Assembly: GCA_005879505.1 (NCBI GenBank)
Contig: VBKQ01000202.1
Coordinates: forward strand, 1 to 17,787
DNA: 17,787 bases
Origin: Deltaproteobacteria bacterium
GTDB lineage: Bacteria > Myxococcota > Myxococcia > Myxococcales > 40CM-4-68-19
Reading direction: 5' to 3'
Under the pieces are notes generated by a model that saw only the letters and a list, made by a program, of their open reading frames with translations, ran no database searches and was not told the DNA's origin. The translations under genes were made by a program, and so were the position numbers. Positions 1 through 4,671 of the stretch are shown here, piece by piece (the stretch's first letter is position 1; every line of letters starts with the position of its first letter).

Positions 1-738
1 AAATGCCACCGCCACCATGATCAGGGCCAGCGCCTGCGCTGCGCGCAGATCCGATTCCATGGCGGTATAGACGGCGAGTGGCAGCGTCTGCGTACGACCG
101 GTCAGGTTGCCGGCGAAGAGCAGGGTGGCGCCGAACTCACCGAGGGATCGCGCCCAGCTCATCGCCGCCCCTCCCACCAGGGCGGGCGCGGAGAGCGGCA
201 ACGCCACGCGCAGGAACGACCGGAACGGAGACGCCCCGAGGGTCCGGGCGACGGTCAGGAGGTTCTCGTCCACGCGCCGGAATGCCGCGATCGCCGCCTG
301 GATGAAGAAGGGAGCGGAGACGAACGTCTCCGCCAGCACCACCGCCGGCGTGCTGAACGCGAGCGAAAGGCCCTGTCGCGCGAGAAAGGAGCCGAGAAGT
401 CCGCGGCGGCCGAAGGCGAGCAGCAGCCCCACGCCCGCGACCGCGGGCGGGATCACCGCCGGGAGCTGAGTGACGGACTCGACGAACCGCGACAGCCGCC
501 CCCGATGGCGCGCCACCCACCAGGCGACCAGCGAGCCGAGCACGACCACCAGGGTCAAGCTGCTGGTGCTCGTCGTCAGCGAGAGGCGGAGCGCTGGGAG
601 GAGGAGAGGATGGCGAGCTCCCGCCAGCAGATCGCTCCAGCTCAACGTCAACGCCAGCGCGACGACGGGCAGTACGAGAAACGACACCAGCAGGATGGTC
701 GCCGAATGCTGGACGGCGCTCCAGGAACGGGAGCTCAT
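1..738 (-). CDS. modB: Molybdate ABC transporter permease ModB (3' end outside window)
   Basis: Inner-membrane permease subunit that, with ModA and the ATPase ModC, moves molybdate (possibly tungstate) into the cytoplasm. The frame is open from ATG at 738 to the window edge, 246 codons with no stop, so the C-terminus is missing; the family is usually only slightly longer than this. Hydrophobic segments are visible near residues 12-31, 51-67 and 87-107. The typical ModB stretch TQLPAVIPPAVAGVGLLLAF is present, and the EAA-loop that contacts the ATPase reads ARTLGASPFRSFLRVALPL, followed by SWARSLGEFGATLLFAGN. The start overlaps the modA stop as ATGA (735-738), so translation is probably coupled to modA. 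modC would be expected further left. Identification is by family motifs and context; molybdate versus tungstate cannot be told from sequence. Confidence 0.93.
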   Translation of the reverse strand, partial: MSSRSWSAVQHSATILLVSFLVLPVVALALTLSWSDLLAGARHPLLLPALRLSLTTSTSSLTLVVVLGSLVAWWVARHRGRLSRFVESVTQLPAVIPPAVAGVGLLLAFGRRGLLGSFLARQGLSLAFSTPAVVLAETFVSAPFFIQAAIAAFRRVDENLLTVARTLGASPFRSFLRVALPLSAPALVGGAAMSWARSLGEFGATLLFAGNLTGRTQTLPLAVYTAMESDLRAAQALALIMVAVAF

Positions 739-1490
739 CGGAACCCGTACCGTCCGAGCAACGCGCGACCGGCCTGCGAAAGCACGAGCTCGAGGAAGAC
801 TCGCGCGAGCGCGGGCTGCGGTGCTTCCCGGAGAGCCGCGATCGGATATTCCGCCACGACGTTGAGGTCCGCGGGGATGGAGATGGTCTCCACAGCCTCG
901 TGGGCGGCGAGCGCGTCGGTCCGGTACACGATGGCCGCATCCGCCTCGCCGAGGCGGACTTTGGCGAGGACCTGCCGGACGTTCAGCTCGCGCGAGGCGA
1001 TGCGCGCCTCGAGGGCGCTGCGGAAGCCTTGGCCGTAGCGCGCCGATGCGGCCTCGAAGATGCGCAGCGTGTACGCCCCGATGGGCACATCGGGCGCGCC
1101 GACGACGATCCTCTGCGCGCGGGGAAGCTCTAGCAGAGAGTGGATCGCCGCTGGATTGCCGGAGGGGACGACGATCACCGGCTCGTTGCGCGCGAAGGTC
1201 CGCGGCGCCTCCGCGAGACCTCTCTCCTCGAGCGCGCGCAGGTGCTGCTCATCGGCCGTGGCGAGCACGTCGGCGCGGGCGCCGTGCTCGATCTGGGTGC
1301 GCAGCTGTTGCGATCCGGCGAAGTTGAACGAAACTGCCACGCCCGGGTGCTCCGCCTCGAACCGCCCGCCCAACTCCAGGAACGCGTCCCGCAGCGAAGA
1401 GGCCGCGAATACCGTCAGCTGGCTGGCGGCGAGGAGCGCGCAGAGGGTGGACATGCGCCGACGTGTCGCGTAAGGGCGACAAAGTGTCAA
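735..1490 (-). CDS. modA: Molybdate-binding periplasmic protein ModA
   Basis: Periplasmic binding protein that captures molybdate and delivers it to ModB. The mature part begins LTVFAASSLRDAFLELG and has the ModA landmarks: the AASSL and AGSQQL serine loops, GARADVLATADEQ, the PIGAYT loop, and the late tyrosine in GEADAAIVYRTDA; in E. coli ModA the corresponding serines and tyrosine ligand the oxyanion. The start is uncertain. TTG at 1490 gives 251 residues with an RRR cluster before a hydrophobic stretch, a usable signal peptide cleaved just before LTVF. ATG at 1454 gives only 12 uncharged residues before LTVF, too short for export, so I prefer TTG although no good ribosome-binding site is seen for either. 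The gene follows the regulator stop by 7 bp and overlaps modB by 4 bp. Confidence 0.92.
   Translation of the reverse strand: MTLCRPYATRRRMSTLCALLAASQLTVFAASSLRDAFLELGGRFEAEHPGVAVSFNFAGSQQLRTQIEHGARADVLATADEQHLRALEERGLAEAPRTFARNEPVIVVPSGNPAAIHSLLELPRAQRIVVGAPDVPIGAYTLRIFEAASARYGQGFRSALEARIASRELNVRQVLAKVRLGEADAAIVYRTDALAAHEAVETISIPADLNVVAEYPIAALREAPQPALARVFLELVLSQAGRALLGRYGFR
1464..1481. promoter_or_regulatory. Perfect 6-bp inverted repeat just upstream of modA ATG
   Basis: TGTCGC and GCGACA flank a 6-bp centre, ending 10 bp before the ATG at 1454. On the minus strand TTGACA (1490-1485) precedes it at -35-like distance, but no convincing -10 follows. The 8-mer CGTGTCGC at 1462-1469 recurs in the other orientation directly before the regulator start (2596-2603), which suggests a shared operator. 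It could instead be an RNA hairpin near the modA start, or coding sequence if the TTG start is used. Confidence 0.3.
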
Positions 1491-1497
1491 GCCGGCT

Positions 1498-2595
1498 TTA
1501 CGGAAGCTCGGTGACCAGATGTCCGGACTGGCGGGTGTCGTAGCCGCCCAGGCTCGCCAGCTCGCGCCGGAAAGCGCGGCCTTCCAGGGTCTCCACCATC
1601 CGCGCCGCGCGCGGATCGCCGCTCCACTCCTTGGGAAACACCAGATCGAAGCGCTCTTCCGAGAGCGGGACGAAATGGAGCCCGTGCGCCACCGCCGCGC
1701 TGCGCGCCACCACGCCTACGTCCGCCGCGCCCATGGCGATGGCCTGCGAAACTTGGAGATGCCCCCCGAGCAGGCGATCGTAGCCCTTCACCGCGGAGGC
1801 GGGCACCTTCGCCTTCCGCAGCAGGCGATCGAGGAGGCGGCGCGCGCCCGCGCCGGGTTCGCGGTTGACGAAGCGAACGCCCGGGCGCGCGATGTCCTCC
1901 GGTTTGCGGATGCGGCGGGGATTGCCGGGAGCGACCGCGAAACCCTCTTCGAGGTGGGCGAAGGTGACCACCACCATCGGGCGGCCGGCGAGAGCGCGAC
2001 GGACGAAGGGAACGTTGAATTCCCGCGCTTCCTCGTCGAAGAGGTGCGCGCCTGCGACGTGCGCCTCGCCGCGCGCGAGGATGGCGAGCGCGGCCGCGCT
2101 GGAAGCGCCGATCCAGCAGACTCGCTGGCCGGCCCAGCGGTCCGCCACGCGGCCCGCGAGCACCGCGAGGCCAGGGTCGCAGCCGCTGATCAACACGTTC
2201 GCTTCCACAGACTCTCGCGGGCGCAGGAGCCGCAGGCGTCCGCGCGCGAGCAGCGCGTCGGCAGGGGTGATCACCGAGAGAGGATCATCGAGCCGCAGAG
2301 GGTGGGCCACCCAGCGGCCCGCCACCCGCCCCGCGAGGACGCGACGAGAGCCGCCCGCCGGCGATGCCAGCCCCGTCCGGATCACGTCCCCCTCCTCGCG
2401 GAGCCAGAAGAGCTCCTCGACGCGGCAGCCCAGGGCGCGGGCGAGGTTCAGCGCGATCGCCGTGGAGGGCTGAGCGCGTCCGGCCTCGAGTGCACTCAGC
2501 GTCTGCCGGCTGATGCCGGCCCGCACGGCGAGCTCGGCCTGTTTCAGACCGTTCCTCTGCCGCGCCCGCCGCAAACCGCTCTCCACGCCCGGCAT
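1498..2595 (-). CDS. XRE-family regulator fused to a molybdate-binding-like domain
   Basis: A one-component transcription regulator of 365 residues. Residues about 8-64 form an XRE helix-turn-helix (LKQAELAVRAGISRQTLSAL, then EAGRAQPSTAIALNLARALG). Residues about 125-345 resemble the periplasmic-binding-protein-like domain (PF12727 type) found in regulators next to molybdate and tungstate transport genes: SGCDPGLAVLAGR, FNVPFVRRALAGRPMVVV, FVNREPGAGARRLLDRLL, MGAADVGVVARSAAVAHGL. About 60 residues between them are unassigned. There is no signal peptide, so the ligand would be sensed in the cytoplasm. It is the first gene of the mod operon and ends 7 bp before the modA TTG, which suggests that it senses molybdate or a related oxyanion and controls this operon. 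Whether it activates or represses is unknown. Start ATG at 2595 directly precedes the HTH. Confidence 0.9.
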   Translation of the reverse strand: MPGVESGLRRARQRNGLKQAELAVRAGISRQTLSALEAGRAQPSTAIALNLARALGCRVEELFWLREEGDVIRTGLASPAGGSRRVLAGRVAGRWVAHPLRLDDPLSVITPADALLARGRLRLLRPRESVEANVLISGCDPGLAVLAGRVADRWAGQRVCWIGASSAAALAILARGEAHVAGAHLFDEEAREFNVPFVRRALAGRPMVVVTFAHLEEGFAVAPGNPRRIRKPEDIARPGVRFVNREPGAGARRLLDRLLRKAKVPASAVKGYDRLLGGHLQVSQAIAMGAADVGVVARSAAVAHGLHFVPLSEERFDLVFPKEWSGDPRAARMVETLEGRAFRRELASLGGYDTRQSGHLVTELP

Positions 2596-2632
2596 GCGAC
2601 ACGGTGTGACGCGCGAGCCTGCTCCCTGTCAA
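2596..2632 (-). promoter_or_regulatory. Candidate promoter/operator of the mod operon
   Basis: On the minus strand a perfect -35-like TTGACA lies at 2632-2627. After 17 bp the sequence is TCACAC, a poor -10, so a promoter needing an activator or a different sigma factor is possible. Immediately before the ATG is the odd dyad ACAC-C-GTGT within GTCACACCGTGTCGC; its CGTGTCGC part recurs upstream of modA. The divergent gap 2596-2797 (202 bp) also serves the plus-strand receiver gene, for which I see no clear promoter. Confidence 0.35.
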
Positions 2633-2797
2633 CCGCGCGTTCCCTGGGCAGGATCGGCGCCGTGCCGGGACGGAGAAATCCGTCATGGGCACGCGCTTCC
2701 ATTTGCGTCCCTGCACCTACCCATTGCGGTGCGCACCACCCTTGGGCATCTATCGAGCGTGCCGGGCGCCTCGCGATCGCTACAGGATCAGGAAGCA

Positions 2798-3169
2798 GTG
2801 GTGATCGAAGACGATCCCGACGCTCGCCGGCTGCTGGCCGCGTGCCTGCGGCGGCTCGGCATGCGTGTGCGCGAGGCGGCGACCGCGGCGCAGGGCTTTG
2901 CCCAGCTGGAGCGCGGAACGCCCGATCTGATCTGCCTCGATCTGCGGCTGCCAGACGCGAACGGCTTCGCGCTCTGCGAGCGGATCCGGGCCACCCCGAA
3001 CCTGCGCGACGTCCCGATACTCGTGATCACGGCGCTCGCACGGCCGATCGATCGCGCCCAGGCGGAGGTGGCCGGGGCGGACGGATACGTGCTGAAGCCG
3101 TTCCGGGCCGACGCGTTCGCCGATTCAGTGATCGAGCTGATTGCGCTTTCGTCCGTCGCACCGAGCTGA
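2798..3169 (+). CDS. Stand-alone response regulator receiver protein
   Basis: A single receiver domain of about 123 residues with no output domain, so it probably acts by protein-protein contact or as a phosphate relay or sink. Residues expected for phosphorylation are present: acidic pair in VIEDDPDAR (Asp5/Asp6), phospho-acceptor Asp48 in CLDLRLPDANGF, Thr78 in VITALA and Lys100 in YVLKPF. The start is uncertain. GTG 2798 and GTG 2801 both follow GGAAG (2791-2795), and 2801 has the better spacing, but the first beta strand would then be very short. In-frame GTG codons at 2759 and 2729 are alternatives without visible ribosome-binding sites. The frame stays open further upstream, but that part does not look like a receiver. 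It is divergent from the mod regulator, with no histidine kinase beside it. The partner kinase is unknown. Confidence 0.85.
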   Translation: MVIEDDPDARRLLAACLRRLGMRVREAATAAQGFAQLERGTPDLICLDLRLPDANGFALCERIRATPNLRDVPILVITALARPIDRAQAEVAGADGYVLKPFRADAFADSVIELIALSSVAPS

Positions 3170-3247
3170 TCCGCCAGCCCGCTCCGCGCGCATCCGGGCG
3201 CTCGGACGAGCCCCGCGTGCCAGCGCCGAAGTGCGCAGGTTGGCTGC

Positions 3248-3451
3248 ATGGACAACAGCAAAAAGCGCGGTCCCGAGCGTCAGAACGAAACGGAGCTCAA
3301 CGAAGTCGGCCGGCCGCACCATGCTCGCAGCGAGCGCGAAGAGCTGATGCGCAACCCGGATCTGAACCAGGCGGACAATTCGCGCGGGTCGCAGGACCAG
3401 ACCCAGGGATCGCAGACCGGCAGCGATATCGACCCGGTTCCGGAGCCGTAG
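3248..3451 (+). CDS. Small hydrophilic, probably disordered protein
   Basis: A 67-residue protein that I do not recognise. It has no hydrophobic segment or cysteine and is rich in Asn, Gln, Asp, Glu, Ser, Pro and Arg (for example QADNSRGSQDQTQGSQTGSD), so it is probably intrinsically disordered. The N-terminus is basic (MDNSKKRGPER) and the C-terminus acidic (DIDPVPEP). Codon third positions are mostly G or C, as in its neighbours, which supports real coding. The ribosome-binding site (CAGGTTGG, 3236-3243) is weak. It lies 78 bp after the receiver gene on the same strand. General looks resemble small stress-associated hydrophilic proteins, but no function can be assigned. Confidence 0.6.
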   Translation: MDNSKKRGPERQNETELNEVGRPHHARSEREELMRNPDLNQADNSRGSQDQTQGSQTGSDIDPVPEP

Positions 3452-3456
3452 CCGCT

Positions 3457-3475
3457 GCTCCTACCAAACAGGAGC
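3457..3475 (+). terminator. Weak hairpin after the small hydrophilic gene
   Basis: GCTCCT and AGGAGC can pair around a 7-base loop, 6 bases after the stop codon. The stem is only 6 bp and no T-run follows, so this may not terminate transcription. Confidence 0.25.
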
Positions 3476-3476
3476 T

Positions 3477-3701
3477 TCAATCGGTCGCGCCCTTGCCTCG
3501 CGATGCCGGGTCTTGAGGCGCCCGGCGCGAGGGGCTTTCGCGCGCAAAGCGAGGCGCGGCCCAGCGTCCACGATACAGTTCGACCGTGCGGCACAAGCTC
3601 AGACCGCGGACCAACGCGAGGATCCGGGCTCGATCCTCATCGGGAAGCTCGGCGAAATGGCTGATCAGCTCGCGCGCATCGTCAGGCAGGTCGATGGGCA
3701 T
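3477..3701 (-). CDS. Doubtful small ORF, hypothetical protein
   Basis: A possible 74-residue protein. The first half (MPIDLPDDARELISHFAELP then DEDRARILALVRGL) reads like a real amphipathic helical segment and has strong G/C third-position bias. It resembles the helix often seen at the C-terminus of XRE-type proteins. The second half is Arg/Pro-rich and looks like poor coding. No ribosome-binding site is seen before ATG 3701, nor before an upstream ATG at 3761 that would overlap the divergent four-cysteine gene. It may be a remnant or a chance ORF. Confidence 0.33.
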   Translation of the reverse strand: MPIDLPDDARELISHFAELPDEDRARILALVRGLSLCRTVELYRGRWAAPRFARESPSRRAPQDPASRGKGATD

Positions 3702-3710
3702 GGAGAGAGG

Positions 3711-3893
3711 ATGAGCAATCCGCGTGCCGGCGAGCTGCCGTTTCCCGAGAGCCTCTGTCATCGCTGTGCAGCGCCGCCGCGCTATATCCGCACGAACACC
3801 AGCGTTTTCATCCTCTGCCCGATCGTTCCCGAGAAGTATCCCCGCCAGCCGGTGCGCGAATGTCCCTGGTTCCGGCCCAGACCGCAGTCCTGA
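3711..3893 (+). CDS. 60-residue four-cysteine protein, probable zinc ribbon
   Basis: A compact protein with Cys16 and Cys19 (CHRC), Cys36 (FILCP) and Cys51 (RECPWF), a CxxC...C...C spacing suited to binding one zinc or iron ion. Other striking residues are the FPESLCHRCAAPPRYIRTNT stretch and the KYPRQPVRECPWF tail. I have the impression that short proteins with this layout recur in myxobacteria, but I cannot name a characterised family. The start ATG 3711 has a good ribosome-binding site (GGAGAGAGG, 3702-3710). The frame is open upstream to 3513, but that part is Arg/Ala-rich and antisense to another ORF, so it was left out. The gene converges on lexA with 48 bp between stops and no clear terminator. 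Confidence 0.78.
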   Translation: MSNPRAGELPFPESLCHRCAAPPRYIRTNTSVFILCPIVPEKYPRQPVRECPWFRPRPQS

Positions 3894-3941
3894 AATTCGT
3901 ACAGGCGGCTGTCGGGCAGCAGACGTTCTCGGAGCCCGGAC

Positions 3942-4622
3942 CTACAGGTGCATCTTTCGGTAGACGCCCACCACGACGCCGATGATCTGCGTCTCGCGAA
4001 AGTCGTCGCGGCTGACGTAGATCGGCTTGAGCCGCGGATTGGAGGGCTGGAAACGCACCCGGTCGCCCTCGGGGTAGAAGCGCTTTACCGTCGCCTCGTC
4101 TTCGATCATCGCGACAACGATTTCCCCGGGGCCGGCCTGGAGTTGTTTTCGGACGAAGATGTAGTCGCCGTCCAGGATGCCATCGCCGATCATCGAATCG
4201 CCGGAGACGCGCAGCGCGAACACCTTCCGGCCGCTGTCTCCGAGGAGCACGCTGTCGATCCGCACATGATCGGTGATGTTCTCCTGCGCCAGGATGGGCT
4301 CGCCGGCAGCGACTTTTCCCACTACCGGGACCTGGACCACTTCGCCTTCCCCCACCGCCGACAGCTCGCGGCGGCTCATCCGCAGAAGGCGCGCCGGCGA
4401 GCGGCCCCCGTCGATGACGCTCAGGGCTCGGCTCTTCAACTCTCCCCGCAACAGATAACCCTTCCGCTCGAGCGCCTTGAGGTGGTCGTTCACCCCGTTG
4501 GTCGAGCGGATGCCGAAGTGCTCGCCGATCTCGCGGATCGTGGGCGGGTAGCCCTGCTCCTGGATGCTCTTCTTGATGAAGGCGAGGATCTTCTCCTGGC
4601 GGTCGGTCAAGGGCTCGCTCAT
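3942..4622 (-). CDS. lexA: LexA SOS repressor (self-cleaving)
   Basis: Repressor of the SOS DNA-damage response; RecA filaments trigger it to cleave itself. It has 226 residues, slightly longer than E. coli LexA. Residues 1-60 form the winged helix domain (LTDRQEKILAFIKKSIQEQG, PPTIREIGEHFGIRSTNGV, NDHLKALERKGYL). The cleavage site is Ala106-Gly107 in GKVAAGEPI. The catalytic dyad is Ser143 (RVSGDSM) and Lys180 (EATVKRFY), so all residues needed for autocleavage are present. ATG 4622 starts directly before the conserved LTDRQ segment. The gene stands alone in its orientation; the five-gene unit upstream ends 49 bp before the start. A probable LexA operator lies in its own promoter, so autoregulation is expected. 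Confidence 0.97.
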   Translation of the reverse strand: MSEPLTDRQEKILAFIKKSIQEQGYPPTIREIGEHFGIRSTNGVNDHLKALERKGYLLRGELKSRALSVIDGGRSPARLLRMSRRELSAVGEGEVVQVPVVGKVAAGEPILAQENITDHVRIDSVLLGDSGRKVFALRVSGDSMIGDGILDGDYIFVRKQLQAGPGEIVVAMIEDEATVKRFYPEGDRVRFQPSNPRLKPIYVSRDDFRETQIIGVVVGVYRKMHL

Positions 4623-4631
4623 GGCCGCACC

Positions 4632-4660
4632 AAGGTACTGAACGCGTGAACACTGGTCAA
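4632..4660 (-). promoter_or_regulatory. lexA promoter containing a probable LexA box
   Basis: On the minus strand TTGACC (4660-4655) and TACCTT (4637-4632) are separated by exactly 17 bp. The spacer contains GTTCACGCGTTCAG, two GTTCA half-elements 8 bp apart. The GTTCAG end matches the myxobacterial LexA box as I recall it from Myxococcus xanthus. A start point near 4625 would leave almost no leader before ATG 4622. LexA bound here would block RNA polymerase. Confidence 0.6.
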
Positions 4661-4671
4661 GTTTTCAGGCG

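Noticed and set aside
3196..3214. Imperfect hairpin GGGCGCTC/GAGCCCC after the receiver gene as a terminator
   Set aside because: One mismatch in the stem, no T-run, and such GC pairing is common by chance here.
1519..3516. Plus-strand open frame of 665 codons opposite the mod regulator and running through the receiver gene
   Set aside because: Composition is Arg/Ala/His-rich without motifs; it covers a recognisable regulator on the other strand and a receiver in another frame.
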